From Hydrococcus rivularis NIES-593 (GTDB lineage: Bacteria > Cyanobacteriota > Cyanobacteriia > Cyanobacteriales > Microcystaceae): a stretch of 64,000 nucleotides of DNA. How positions within the stretch are numbered: the stretch's first letter is position 1; every line of letters begins with the position of its first letter. The translations under genes were made by a program, and so were the position numbers. Under the pieces are notes generated by a model. That model saw only the letters and a program-made list of their open reading frames with translations. It did no database searches and was not told the origin of the DNA. Below are positions 1 through 9,157 of the stretch, in pieces. The DNA is taken from positions 1-64,000 of the forward strand of contig NZ_MRCB01000006.1 of the NCBI RefSeq assembly GCF_001904635.1. Direction: 5' to 3'.

Positions 1-34
1 TTGGTTAGCTTATGTACGGGCTGATTACCGTGAT

Positions 35-2128
35 TCAGCTAACAACGAATCGCACGTCTTCTTCAAACGCGCTTCCGGTTAAGGCAATAATGATGGGGGC
101 TTTCTCGCCTGCGGCTTTAATCTGTTTGGTTGCTTCCAACCCGTCCATGACGGGCATTCGTATATCCATCCAGATTAAATGGGGCGACCAGTTTTGCCAG
201 AGCGCGATCGCTTCTCGACCATTGATTGCCTCTCGCACCTCAAAGCCGACCGGGATAAGCAACCCCACCAGTAACTGACGATTTTCTGGCTTATCTTCTA
301 CAATCAGAATGCGATAAGAAGGCTGTCCGGCTTCCAAACCTATGACCTGCCGTGTGGATTCTTGGTAGCTCCGTAACTCGTCCGCTCTAACTGGACTGGT
401 TTGGATGTCAAACCGAAAAATTGTGCCTTCTCCTAAGCGACTCTCGACGGTAAGCTCGCCACCCATCAGGCGCACGTATTCCCGGCTAATAGGTAAGCCG
501 AGTCCGGTTCCTTGCTGAGAGTTCCGACCAGCCTCAGCTTGGACAAAAGGTTCAAAGAGGATCTCAAGTTCTTCAGCGGCAATACCGGGACCGGTATCTT
601 CTACTTCAAAGTGAATTATCAAAAGTTCTTTGTCCTTTGTCATTTGTCCTTTGTTTTTTGTACCAATGACCAATGACACTCTTAGCCTCACGCTTCCAGC
701 TTGCGTAAACTTCATCGCATTTCCTAATAGGTTTAGGAGAACCTGGCGCAGCTTGCTTTCATCAGTACGGATATAGCGAGGCAGGTTGGGGGACAAGTCA
801 AAGCTAAGCTCTAGTCCCTTGGATTCGGCTTTTAACCGAAACATTTGTTGTAGCCAGTTTAGTAAACCATAGAGGTCGAAATTGTTTTCATTGAGCGCAA
901 CCTTGCCTGCCTCAATTTTGGCGATTTCTAGCACATCATTAATCAATCCCAGTAAATGTTCGCCACTACGGTCGATGGTGTCCAAGTATTCCTGCTGTTT
1001 TGGAGTGAGCAAGCCATTGCGAGCCATCAATTGGGTAAAGCCGAGGATAACGTTGAGAGGGGTGCGCAATTCGTGGCTCATGTTGGAGAGAAATCGACTT
1101 TTAGCCTTGTTTGCCTCTTCTGCTCTAGCTCTGGCTTGTTCGGCTTCTTCCATAATTTTAGCCAGTTGGGCAGTACGCCGTTTTACCATCCGAGTCAGGT
1201 TTAGCTCGCGGGCAGCAACTTCGCGTGCCATGTGCTGGAAAGCACGGGTAAGCTGTCCTGGTTCGTCAGATCGTCGAGCCAGTTGGGCGATGCTAGGGGT
1301 GTCAAATACTCCCAATTGTTCGGTCGTCATGTTCCCGGTGCTGACTTTATGGGCAGTTGCCGTCAGTTGGTTGATGGGATAGATGACTGTGCGCTTGAGC
1401 AACCAGTTGAGCAGCAGCACTACCACCGCAAAGATGGCGCAAAAAATTCCCATCGCTAGGGTTAAATATTGGCGACCGCGAGCCGACACCTCATTGGCTG
1501 GGACGTAAATCGTTTGAGCTGCAACCACTTCATTGAGCTTCCAGCCAAACCCCCCTTGAGTACCATAGGTGGCGATCATGCTCTTGGGGGCTGCTGAAAC
1601 ACTGCCGTGACATTCCAGACAACTTGTCTGGGTCATCCTTAAGGGTCGGGCGATGAAAAATAGGGTTCCTTCTGACTTGTTTGAGTATGCCTTGGCTCGA
1701 TAGCCAGAGAGCTGGGGGAGTTTGGGTTGCATGCGAAATCGCTCTACTAGCTTGCTTTCAAACTCATCTGCCCGATCGCGTAAATTAGTAGGATTGAGCG
1801 CGGCTTCTTTGTAGAAGAAGCTTTTGTATTCGGAGCGATCGCGAAATTGCTCGAAGACTTCCCGCGCGGCAAAGGCGGGTACGGTTTCGGGAATAAACTC
1901 CGGCTCGGTTGCTAGCCGATTTTCTAGGAGCGGTTCGATATTATTGCTCGTATAGTTCCTGACAGAGTTCATCGCCTGCATCAGGATTTCTGCTTTGGTG
2001 GTGATGTCCTTCTCAACTTCGTGCTGGATTGCCTTCGACAGGGTAACGCCGCTCAATAGGATGCCACCCAGAAAAACTAGCGTTAGTAATAGGGTAAATT
2101 TAGTGCCAAGCTTTAGTTTTCCAAGCAT
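35..2128 (-). CDS. Hybrid histidine kinase with DUF3365 c-type heme sensor and truncated receiver
   Basis: A 697-residue membrane sensor kinase. One membrane segment lies at about residues 9-31, then an extracytoplasmic DUF3365 (Tll0287-like) domain with a CLECH heme-attachment motif at 170-174, a second membrane segment at 221-245, and HAMP at 246-310. The HisKA phospho-His is about H352 in NMSHELRTPLN; the HATPase has DTGPGI and GTGLGLP. The receiver starts near 606 and has the phospho-acceptor Asp about D655 (IWMD) and the switch Thr, but the protein stops shortly after SAFEED. The conserved Lys strand and last helix are therefore missing. The kinase core is nearly identical to the next gene, 112 bases upstream. 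Known: DUF3365 binds c-type heme. Inferred: redox or gas sensing. Its target is unknown. Confidence 0.9.
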   Translation of the reverse strand: MLGKLKLGTKFTLLLTLVFLGGILLSGVTLSKAIQHEVEKDITTKAEILMQAMNSVRNYTSNNIEPLLENRLATEPEFIPETVPAFAAREVFEQFRDRSEYKSFFYKEAALNPTNLRDRADEFESKLVERFRMQPKLPQLSGYRAKAYSNKSEGTLFFIARPLRMTQTSCLECHGSVSAAPKSMIATYGTQGGFGWKLNEVVAAQTIYVPANEVSARGRQYLTLAMGIFCAIFAVVVLLLNWLLKRTVIYPINQLTATAHKVSTGNMTTEQLGVFDTPSIAQLARRSDEPGQLTRAFQHMAREVAARELNLTRMVKRRTAQLAKIMEEAEQARARAEEANKAKSRFLSNMSHELRTPLNVILGFTQLMARNGLLTPKQQEYLDTIDRSGEHLLGLINDVLEIAKIEAGKVALNENNFDLYGLLNWLQQMFRLKAESKGLELSFDLSPNLPRYIRTDESKLRQVLLNLLGNAMKFTQAGSVRLRVSLVIGTKNKGQMTKDKELLIIHFEVEDTGPGIAAEELEILFEPFVQAEAGRNSQQGTGLGLPISREYVRLMGGELTVESRLGEGTIFRFDIQTSPVRADELRSYQESTRQVIGLEAGQPSYRILIVEDKPENRQLLVGLLIPVGFEVREAINGREAIALWQNWSPHLIWMDIRMPVMDGLEATKQIKAAGEKAPIIIALTGSAFEEDVRFVVS

Positions 2129-2133
2129 AAAAA

Positions 2134-2169
2134 CCTCCCAGGAAAACCACGTACTTCAGTCGTGGGAGG
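2134..2169. repeat. IS200/IS605-like terminal hairpin remnant
   Basis: In the spacer between the two kinases, arms CCTCCCA and TGGGAGG enclose a nested CCACG/CGTGG dyad. On the minus strand it includes CCACGACTGAAGTACGTGG, which resembles the hairpin ends typical of IS200/IS605 elements. No transposase is present nearby, so it would be a solo end or a small derivative. Confidence 0.4.
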
Positions 2170-2240
2170 AAATTGAAATGTTTTGTCTGCCATTTAATTT
2201 TATTTATGTTTGATTTCTCTTCGCCATGCAAATCTTTTCC

Positions 2241-5200
2241 TTACTGTTGTCGAGTTAAAGCGATAATTTCTTCAAAACAGAAGTTATTGACCAGATGGGT
2301 TAAAGCATTAGCCAAAGGTGCATTTAGCTCGGCAATTTGCTCGATCGCTTTGAGAATTTGTTTGGCATTCACTCTAATAGCAGCTTGATGCAAATGTTCT
2401 ACCCACTGTTGCGGCATCGCAGCGAGAGCCTTTTTCATCTCTTCTGGTTGAAGCCGTGAGGGTTGGGACAAATCTGATGAGTTCTCGGCACCGATGTTAG
2501 ACAATTGTGACGAACCATAGAGATAGCGCACTCCCAAATGTTCTGCCATCTTGTTAAAGATGACCTCGGTTTGAAATGGCTTGCGTACAAAGTCGTTAAA
2601 ACCTATCGATAGAGCCGCGAAGCGATCTTCTTCAAACGCGCTTGCAGTTAAAGCAATAATGATGGGAGCTTTCTCGCCTGCGGCTTTAATCTGTTTAGTT
2701 GCCTCGTATCCGTCCATTTCTGGCATTCGTAAATCCATCCAGATTAAGTGGGGCGACCAGCTTTGCCAGAGCGCGATCGCTTCTCGACCATTAGCTGCCT
2801 CCCGCACCTCAAAGCCCACTGGGGCAAGCAATTCAGCCAGTAGCTGACGATTTTCCGGCTTGTCTTCTGCAACCAGAATCCGATAAAAAGGCTGTCCGGC
2901 TTCCAAACCTATGACCTGCTGACTCGGTTCTTGGCTGCTCTGTAACTCGTCCGCTTGAACTGGGCTGGTTTGGATGTCAAACTGAAAAATCGTGCCTTCT
3001 CCTAAACGACTCTCAACGGTAAGATCTCCTCCCATCAGGCGAACAAATCTCTGGCTAATAGGTAAGCCAAGTCCGGTTCCTTCTTGGGATCTGCGACCGA
3101 CTTGAGTTTGGACAAAGGGTTCAAAGAGACTCTCAAGTTCTTCAGCGGCAATACCGGGACCAGTATCTTCTACTTCAAAGTGAATTGTCAAAAGTTCCTT
3201 ATCATTTGTCATTTCCCCTTTTCCCTTTTCCCCTTCTCCTTTACCCGTCTTCCATTTGACCAACGACGCTCCTAGCCTCACGCTTCCAGTTTGCGTAAAC
3301 TTAATCGCATTGCCTAACAAGTTCACTAATACCTGGCGCAGCTTGCTTTCATCGGTGCGGATATATTGAGGCAAATCGCTTGCTATTTCAAAGATGAGTT
3401 GCAAACCTTTAGATTCAGCTTTTAGGCGTAACATTTGTTGTAGCCAGTCTAGCAAGCTATAGAAATCGAAATCATTTTCATTGAGCGTGGTTCTGCCCGC
3501 CTCAATCTTGGAGATTGCTAGCACATCATCGATTAATGCCAGTAGGTGTTCGCCGCTGCGATCGATCGTGTCTAAGTATCTCTGTTGCTTGCGATCGAGG
3601 GAGCCACTGCGAGCCAGCAATTGGGTAAAGCCCAGGATGGCGTTGAGAGGGGTGCGCAGTTCGTGACTCATGTTGGAGAGAAATTGACTTTTAGCGCGGT
3701 TGGCGACTTCGGCGGCTTCCACTGCCTTTTGTAGAGCTGCTTCTGCTCGTTTGCGATCGCTAATGTCAGAAATCACTCCTTCCAGGCAACCATCTTCCCG
3801 GTTCAACCGGGCTGAAAATAGCCCCCAAAACTCAGAGCCATCATGCCTGCGAAAGTGTGCCTCAAAGTTATGAACTTCCCCATCGGTTAGGACTATTTCG
3901 AGTGCCCTCAATCGCTCGCTGGGATCGATGTAGTAGTCAACCGATCGCTGCTTGCTCCCGATCTCATCTGCTAGTGAGTGATGCCCCATCATAGTAAGGT
4001 AGCGTTGATTGGCATCGAGAATCAGCCCATCCTCAAGGCGAGACCGAAAGATTCCAACCTGGGAATTCTCGAAGATATTCCGAAACTTGGCTTCGCTTCG
4101 CTGTAGTGCTTCCTCGGCTTTTTGGCGATCGCGGATTTCCTGCCGGAGCCACTCATTTTTCTCGCTCAGTTCCACTGTTCGTTGCTCGACTCGAACTTCT
4201 AATTCCTCATTGGTTCTAGCCAGTGCGGCAAAGGATTCCCGCAATTGCTGCGCCATTTGGTTGAAGGAGCGAGCGAGCACTTTGAGTTCCTTGGTGCCGC
4301 TTGCAGCAACGGTTTGGTTTAAGTCGCCACTGGCGATCGCAACCGACGCTCTCTCCAACTGGAGAATCGGCTGCGCGAGCCAGCGAGAGGTGAAAAAACC
4401 CAACACGGTAGCCAGTCCAAAGGCTCCCAAGCATAGGAAGATGGTCGTGCGCGTGTTGGCATCGATTCGATCCATGAAGTCGGCTTCTGGGACGGCTATT
4501 ACAATCAGCCAATCCAACCCCAAATCGTTTTTCATCGGCACGACTTGTAAAAATTGCCGCTCGCCGTCAATCTCAAAATCGAGTTGCTGTTTATTATTAA
4601 TTCGAGTCAATCCGCCAAAGTGTTTCAGCAAATATTGAGTTGTGAGTCGAGTCAGAACATCGCTACTTTCAGTTGCCTTAATCCGTTTCGGAATCTGCTC
4701 TACTAGAGGAACCGCTGGATTTTCGATGATATACGGCTGTTGGATTCCCGAACTTCCCACCAGCAATCCCGTGCGACGTTCGAGGATAAACGTCTCGCCC
4801 GACCGTCCAATTTTCAAGCTGCGCAGGAATTGGCTAATCCCTAATAACGAGCAATCGACGGCTGCCACGCCCAAAAGTTTGCCGCGTTCGTCGTAGATTG
4901 GCAAACTGGCGTTCAGTACGTATTTGGGCGTGGCAAAAAGTCTATAAATCTCGCCCCAGTTCGCCCTGCCTGCCTCGACCGCATGTTGATACCAAGGACG
5001 GGTACGGGGATCGTAGTTGGGCTTGAATCTTAAAAGTTTGATGCGATTTCTATTTTTATCTACCGCATAAATTCGGATTTCCCCGCCTGTAGACTTGCCC
5101 GAAATTTTTACTTGCAAGGCATTATTCTCTAACCTTTCGACTGCAACATGTTCTCCCTCCTGTTCTGAGGCAAGATAAACTGCCGTCACCGATTCAAAGG

Positions 5201-5522
5201 CATGAAGCTGATACCAAAGATGTCGCTCTAAGTGCGATAAATCTCGCAAATTTAATTCGCCAAGATGGATGGCATCTGCATTGAGTTGGTTAATCTTATG
5301 AGGGGTTGTTAGATAGGTTTCAAGGTACTGCTGGATGCGAGCCGTAAGTTCGCTCCGAAGTTGGCTGGCAACCTCATTAACTGCCCTCTCGCCGTTTTGG
5401 AGCGATAGCCATCCCGTTAGCCCTACTGCTAAGGAGATTTCCAGGATAAATGGCACCACGAAGATGAAACGCAGGGGCACGCTTTGAGTCAGTTTAGAAA
5501 ACCGATGGGTTAGAGGACGCAT
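2241..5522 (-). CDS. Hybrid histidine kinase, dCache-HAMP-PAS-HisKA-HATPase-REC
   Basis: A 1093-residue sensor kinase. Membrane segments at about 18-41 and 358-378 bracket a large extracytoplasmic dCache-type sensor (TRPWYQHAVEAG near 174). Then come HAMP (379-432), a coiled coil, PAS (about 475-592), HisKA with phospho-His at H620, HATPase (NLLGNAIKFT, DTGPGI, GTGLGLP) and a complete receiver with IWMD and the RKPF lysine. A helical tail of about 100 residues follows. The kinase core and receiver are close to those of the gene at 35-2128, so the pair looks like a duplication whose sensor modules differ. dCache domains usually bind small extracellular ligands; the ligand here is unknown. Confidence 0.93.
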   Translation of the reverse strand: MRPLTHRFSKLTQSVPLRFIFVVPFILEISLAVGLTGWLSLQNGERAVNEVASQLRSELTARIQQYLETYLTTPHKINQLNADAIHLGELNLRDLSHLERHLWYQLHAFESVTAVYLASEQEGEHVAVERLENNALQVKISGKSTGGEIRIYAVDKNRNRIKLLRFKPNYDPRTRPWYQHAVEAGRANWGEIYRLFATPKYVLNASLPIYDERGKLLGVAAVDCSLLGISQFLRSLKIGRSGETFILERRTGLLVGSSGIQQPYIIENPAVPLVEQIPKRIKATESSDVLTRLTTQYLLKHFGGLTRINNKQQLDFEIDGERQFLQVVPMKNDLGLDWLIVIAVPEADFMDRIDANTRTTIFLCLGAFGLATVLGFFTSRWLAQPILQLERASVAIASGDLNQTVAASGTKELKVLARSFNQMAQQLRESFAALARTNEELEVRVEQRTVELSEKNEWLRQEIRDRQKAEEALQRSEAKFRNIFENSQVGIFRSRLEDGLILDANQRYLTMMGHHSLADEIGSKQRSVDYYIDPSERLRALEIVLTDGEVHNFEAHFRRHDGSEFWGLFSARLNREDGCLEGVISDISDRKRAEAALQKAVEAAEVANRAKSQFLSNMSHELRTPLNAILGFTQLLARSGSLDRKQQRYLDTIDRSGEHLLALIDDVLAISKIEAGRTTLNENDFDFYSLLDWLQQMLRLKAESKGLQLIFEIASDLPQYIRTDESKLRQVLVNLLGNAIKFTQTGSVRLGASLVKWKTGKGEGEKGKGEMTNDKELLTIHFEVEDTGPGIAAEELESLFEPFVQTQVGRRSQEGTGLGLPISQRFVRLMGGDLTVESRLGEGTIFQFDIQTSPVQADELQSSQEPSQQVIGLEAGQPFYRILVAEDKPENRQLLAELLAPVGFEVREAANGREAIALWQSWSPHLIWMDLRMPEMDGYEATKQIKAAGEKAPIIIALTASAFEEDRFAALSIGFNDFVRKPFQTEVIFNKMAEHLGVRYLYGSSQLSNIGAENSSDLSQPSRLQPEEMKKALAAMPQQWVEHLHQAAIRVNAKQILKAIEQIAELNAPLANALTHLVNNFCFEEIIALTRQQ

Positions 5523-5800
5523 TCACTAAATCCCTAAGTTGAATGGCATTGAGATAAGGCGGGAACGCATACCTAAAGCCTTGAAGAAAAAACTCCAAGT
5601 CCTCTAAAACAATGCTGTGGATAAAATCAAGCAGCGATCGCTACCCTTGGTCTAAGTTAAAACAATTCGCTATTCGCATTACTCATACAGTTTAGTTGCT
5701 TTCTTAAGAGAGCGATCGCGTCGAATTAGATTTTGTCAAATAACGATGATTCCTTGAACTCAGCCGCTAGGTTTGGGCAGCAAACCAGAAGTATTACAGT

Positions 5801-6073
5801 TTAATTGTGGCAATAAAAGTCTTGCAGAGCTTTAAAAGCTGCCCTTCTGGGAAGATATCCCTCTTGACGATAGCCCAGAATCAATTCGTATAATTTCTCG
5901 TTTGCTCCCCAGAAGCAGAAATCTCCTACCTCTTTGCGAATTGCTTCTAAAATCTCAACACACTCTTCATAATTCAACCCAGTGCTTTTTTGCATCTGAT
6001 AAGCTTTTGAGGAGATTTGTTTTGCCTGGTTAAAATAGACAACCATTGGATCTTCAGTTTTTATAATCGTCAT
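5801..6073 (-). CDS. Hypothetical protein, 90 residues
   Basis: A small soluble-looking protein with no membrane segment, helical by composition and acidic in its centre (YEECVEILEAIRKEV). It contains aromatic FCFWG and ends in FYCHN. I do not recognise the family. It is separated from the kinase upstream regions by about 280 bases with no other gene. Coding is supported by its even composition and an ATG start; no function is proposed. Confidence 0.6.
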   Translation of the reverse strand: MTIIKTEDPMVVYFNQAKQISSKAYQMQKSTGLNYEECVEILEAIRKEVGDFCFWGANEKLYELILGYRQEGYLPRRAAFKALQDFYCHN

Positions 6074-6476
6074 ATTTAGCCCGCCTCCGATTCAAACCGA
6101 TTCTCAACCCAGTCTCATCATAGAAGTTGAAGAGGAGACACACCTCTGAAAAAGGTCTCGAATTCTACCTCAGCAAAATAGCTAACTTTCCTATTACTTT
6201 CGTTGACTAACTAGAGGATGTTTGCCAACTACAATTTCTTACTCCAAGTTACCTTTTGCCTTTTTTGGAAGGATATTAGTTCTTGTCAAATTTCTTAATA
6301 AATCGATTTTCCCTCTAGCAACAGCTTGGTTCGATCGCGCGATCGCTTGCCATTTTACCAACCCTGTCATGACAAGTGTCACGGTCTAGACATGACATTT
6401 ATTCGATGTGGGCAAGACCTCCTTTTCGATAACTTAAGGCTATCGAACCCAAAGGGATGCGATCGGAGGTCAAGCA
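6074..6476. other. Intergenic region with nested dyads
   Basis: About 400 bases without a convincing gene between a leftward and a rightward small gene, so it probably holds divergent promoters. At 6365-6397 there is a compound dyad: TGTCATG at 6365-6371 pairs with CATGACA at 6391-6397, and a smaller TGACA/TGTCA dyad lies within the first half. It sits roughly 80 bases before the next start codon, a plausible operator position. No known binding protein can be assigned. Confidence 0.5.
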
Positions 6477-6695
6477 ATGAAAGGTTATTGGAGAAGTCTA
6501 CTACTCAAAACCACTGGTTGGCTGATTGCCGAAATCATCCTAAACCTGGTGGGATTAGATAACTTAGCGGATTACAGCGAATTTATCTTGGCTCGACACT
6601 CATCAGCCGAGGCAGCAGAAGCCTATAACGTAGCGATCGCTCTAGCTCTCCCCAATGAGTCGCATCTATTTTTTATTTTGCCATCTCAGGGCTAA
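6477..6695 (+). CDS. Small hypothetical cyanobacterial protein
   Basis: A 72-residue protein beginning MKGYWRSLLLKTTGWLIAEI, with an N-terminal hydrophobic stretch (about 8-27), then an acidic middle (LADYSEFILARHSS). A clear GGAGG lies about six bases before the ATG, which decides this start over other frames. The N-terminal pattern resembles small conserved cyanobacterial proteins of unknown role. The end may be slightly extended or altered relative to relatives; this cannot be judged without alignment. Confidence 0.6.
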   Translation: MKGYWRSLLLKTTGWLIAEIILNLVGLDNLADYSEFILARHSSAEAAEAYNVAIALALPNESHLFFILPSQG

Positions 6696-6786
6696 TGTAA
6701 TAGTAACGAGCGAGGCGTTTCTAGTGCTGTGTCAAGTGAAAGATATTCCTTTTCCCTTTCCCCGTCAATTAAAAATTGACAAACTA

Positions 6787-7368
6787 CTAGGGAGTTTCAA
6801 GAAACTTAATCGTAACGCGATCGCCTACCTTGAGACCCAATTCTTTCGCGCGTCCGCCTGCTAATTCGATAACGCGATCGATTTGTACCGAAGGGCCATA
6901 GGATTGGCAGGGTTCGCTGGTACAGGGAGGAACGTTGGCAAAAATGGCTTTAATTTCGCCATTGCTCAAAAAAATCATATCCAGAGGAATAATCGTATTT
7001 TTCATCCAAAAACGAGTGTATCGCGGCGCTTCAAAGGCAAACAACATGCCTCGGTTTTTGGGCAGGGAAGATCGATACATCAGTCCCATTTCCTGCTGTT
7101 CGGGAGTTCTTGCTACTTCTAATTCGATCGTCTCGCCTCCCATCTTGGCTATAGCGCCAATCGGCAATACTTGAGGGCGATTTTCAAAAGACGGCTGTTG
7201 GACGATTGACCGGAGATCGGCGCTAGAGGCGACTGGCGTTGGAGTCAAACCCCCTAACAGTAAAACGCCTAACAGGATTGTCAGACTGATACGAGTCTTA
7301 TTCCATTTGGGATTTTGAATGCTAGATTGTCGATCGCGCAAAGCTTTTCTGATAAAGGTTTCAGCCAT
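6787..7368 (-). CDS. DUF192 family secreted protein
   Basis: A 193-residue protein. Residues about 25-48 form a signal peptide or anchor, followed by a DUF192 domain (about 70-190) with the family hallmarks ARTPEQQEMGLMYRSSLP, GMLFAF, RFWMKNTIIPLDMIFL and the closing VIELAGG...LGLKVGDRV. DUF192 proteins form a compact beta-barrel fold exported to the periplasm or cell surface; their biochemical role is not established. The upstream gene at 7423-7815 is also leftward and about 50 bases away, so cotranscription is possible. Confidence 0.9.
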   Translation of the reverse strand: MAETFIRKALRDRQSSIQNPKWNKTRISLTILLGVLLLGGLTPTPVASSADLRSIVQQPSFENRPQVLPIGAIAKMGGETIELEVARTPEQQEMGLMYRSSLPKNRGMLFAFEAPRYTRFWMKNTIIPLDMIFLSNGEIKAIFANVPPCTSEPCQSYGPSVQIDRVIELAGGRAKELGLKVGDRVTIKFLETP

Positions 7369-7422
7369 TCATCGGTTACAAATTTTCTAGGAGGGTCAGG
7401 CAATGCCTACCTGCAAGTACGA

Positions 7423-7815
7423 TTAATAGTGTCGCCAATAGCGACTGCGATAGTAATAAATTTGTCGATCCCCGTAGCTGTCGGGATAGATGTATCGATA
7501 GGATCTAGAACGATAGGACTGGCGATCGCAATTGCACCCATCGTTTTCAGTCGAATAGATAACTATCTTTTCTCGGTAGGTAGGACGTATGGGAGCGCCA
7601 TGATAGACGACTCCTCTATGTAAGCGATTCCCTGGTTTATAGACGACCCCTCCAGGTTGAGAGTTCCCTCGGCGAATGGCAATGCCCCTACCTTCTACAT
7701 AGGCTCCTCGATCGGCTCCTCCTATTTGGATCGTGATGTTTTGCGCTCTCAGTTCGCTGTGCAATCCGAACCACGTCAATCCCGCACAGATAATAGCACC
7801 TAGGGTTTTGTTCAT
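7423..7815 (-). CDS. Secreted Tyr/Arg-rich hypothetical protein
   Basis: A 130-residue protein with an N-terminal signal peptide (MNKTLGAIICAGLTWFGLHS, cleavage probable after SELRAQ). The mature part is glycine-rich, then very rich in Tyr, Arg and Ser at the C-terminus (RSRSYRYIYPDSYGD, YYYRSRYWRHY). It contains a short CNC motif. I do not recognise the family. Composition suggests a periplasmic or surface protein. The next gene downstream on the same strand is the DUF192 protein, also predicted to be exported. Confidence 0.7.
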   Translation of the reverse strand: MNKTLGAIICAGLTWFGLHSELRAQNITIQIGGADRGAYVEGRGIAIRRGNSQPGGVVYKPGNRLHRGVVYHGAPIRPTYREKIVIYSTENDGCNCDRQSYRSRSYRYIYPDSYGDRQIYYYRSRYWRHY

Positions 7816-7952
7816 TGCCTTTAATTCCAGCTCTAAATTGATTCTATCCGTTTGAGCCTAATTTCCGAGCTTTTATGCCTCTAATCAGTTTAAAATTTAT
7901 TTAATTTTAACTTAAGAAAATATTAAAGCCAGGAGCGAGCGAGGATTGGACT

Positions 7953-8696
7953 TTGAGCATTTTGTGGCTGACTCTGTCGAGTTTTGCTGGTTGGTTTGTG
8001 AGTAGTTTAACGGGAGGCGGTACTCCCTTACTGTTAGTCCCTGCGATCGCGTTTTTTCTCGGAGCAGCAGCAGTTCCGCCAGTCCTCACAATTAGCATGT
8101 TACTGGGGCATCCTCAGCGAATCGTTCTCTACTGGAGGGATATAGACTGGCGGCTGATGTGGTGGTACTTACCGGGTGCGATCGTTGGGGCTATTTTAGG
8201 AGCTTTTGTCTATACGCAAATTCAGCTTGACTGGTTGCCGATCTTATTGGCGTTATTCCTGATTGTTGCCGCTATTAGTAGTAGCTTAGACAAAAAACTC
8301 GATTTTTTTGCCGTTCGTGCCTGGTATTTTCTCCCTGCTGGCTTGATTTTTGCGTTTTTGTCGGGACTGATTGGCAGCACCGGACCACTATTGAATCCTT
8401 TATATCTCAATTATGGACTGCTTAAAGAACAAACAATCGCCACGAAATCGGTGCATCTATTTGTCGTGCATTTAGTCAAAGTTCTCACCTATGCGATTTG
8501 CGGCGCCTTAACTCTAGAATATTTGAAGTTTGGTTGTTTGCTTGGAATTGCCGCTCTACCTGGCAATTGGCTCGGTCAAATCGTTTTGAGGAAACTGACT
8601 CAACAACAGTTCCAACAGTTTGCCGTTGCCTTTATTGCCTTGAGCGGTATACTGCTCCTGGGAAACGAGATCGCTGCTGCGATCGCGAAGTTTTAA
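7953..8696 (+). CDS. TauE/SafE family permease
   Basis: A 247-residue integral membrane protein with about seven to eight hydrophobic segments. It has the family-typical N-terminal SLTGGGTPLLLVPAI and the repeat half LSGLIGSTGPLLNPL, both Gly/Pro-rich signatures of the TauE/SafE (DUF81) family. Members export or import sulfite, sulfonates or other organic anions; the substrate here cannot be told. The start is a TTG preceded by GAGGA. It stands upstream of psbI, with about 100 bases between. Confidence 0.9.
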   Translation: MSILWLTLSSFAGWFVSSLTGGGTPLLLVPAIAFFLGAAAVPPVLTISMLLGHPQRIVLYWRDIDWRLMWWYLPGAIVGAILGAFVYTQIQLDWLPILLALFLIVAAISSSLDKKLDFFAVRAWYFLPAGLIFAFLSGLIGSTGPLLNPLYLNYGLLKEQTIATKSVHLFVVHLVKVLTYAICGALTLEYLKFGCLLGIAALPGNWLGQIVLRKLTQQQFQQFAVAFIALSGILLLGNEIAAAIAKF

Positions 8697-8795
8697 CCCT
8701 AGGGAACCGTCTGGTTCCCGAAATAGGATAAAGTAAGTCAAGAGCGACCGAAGCGCTCGTCAATTCCGGCTTTCATATTATAAGGAGAACAGAAG

Positions 8796-8912
8796 ATGCT
8801 CACTCTCAAAATTGCTGTTTATATCGTTGTTGCCTTCTTCGTCGCGCTATTCGTTTTTGGGTTTCTCTCAAGCGATCCAACTCGCAACCCAGGACGTAAG
8901 GATTTCGAGTAA
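8796..8912 (+). CDS. psbI: Photosystem II reaction centre protein I
   Basis: A 38-codon gene. The product begins [20 protein letters not shown], one transmembrane helix, and continues [17 protein letters not shown], matching the conserved PsbI sequence and its stroma-side tail. PsbI is a one-helix subunit of the PSII core, bound next to D1 and CP43, and helps early assembly and dimer stability in the thylakoid. An AAGGAG lies about ten bases before the ATG. It is apparently monocistronic, with a hairpin shortly after the stop. Confidence 0.97.
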   Translation: MLTLKIAVYIVVAFFVALFVFGFLSSDPTRNPGRKDFE

Positions 8913-8951
8913 TAAATCCGAGTATGGTAACGTAGGTTAATTAGAACGATC

Positions 8952-8976
8952 GGGCGAGACAAAACTCGTCTCGCTC
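8952..8976 (+). terminator. Putative terminator after psbI
   Basis: A nine-base stem GGGCGAGAC / GTCTCGCTC (one G-U pair) with a seven-base loop, 40 bases after the psbI stop. The following CTTGTCGTTC is only moderately T-rich, so Rho-independent termination is plausible, not certain. Confidence 0.55.
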
Positions 8977-9157
8977 TTGTCGTTCGGTCAAGCTAAAGTC
9001 TAATACCATTTCTCAAAAAGATCGCTACAAATGCTTAAGGAAAAAGCCTTACACCCAGATCTGCCGACTAATTGCGAACTGATAATTGCGAACCGACGCG
9101 GACTCCCACGAAGTGGAGGAGCATCGGCGAATTAGTATAAGCCTAATTGTTGCCAAA

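Noticed and set aside
6326-6562. A 78-residue rightward open frame overlapping the 72-residue gene
   Set aside because: The other frame has a strong GGAGG-spaced ATG and a sensible hydrophobic segment; this one crosses the dyad-rich spacer.
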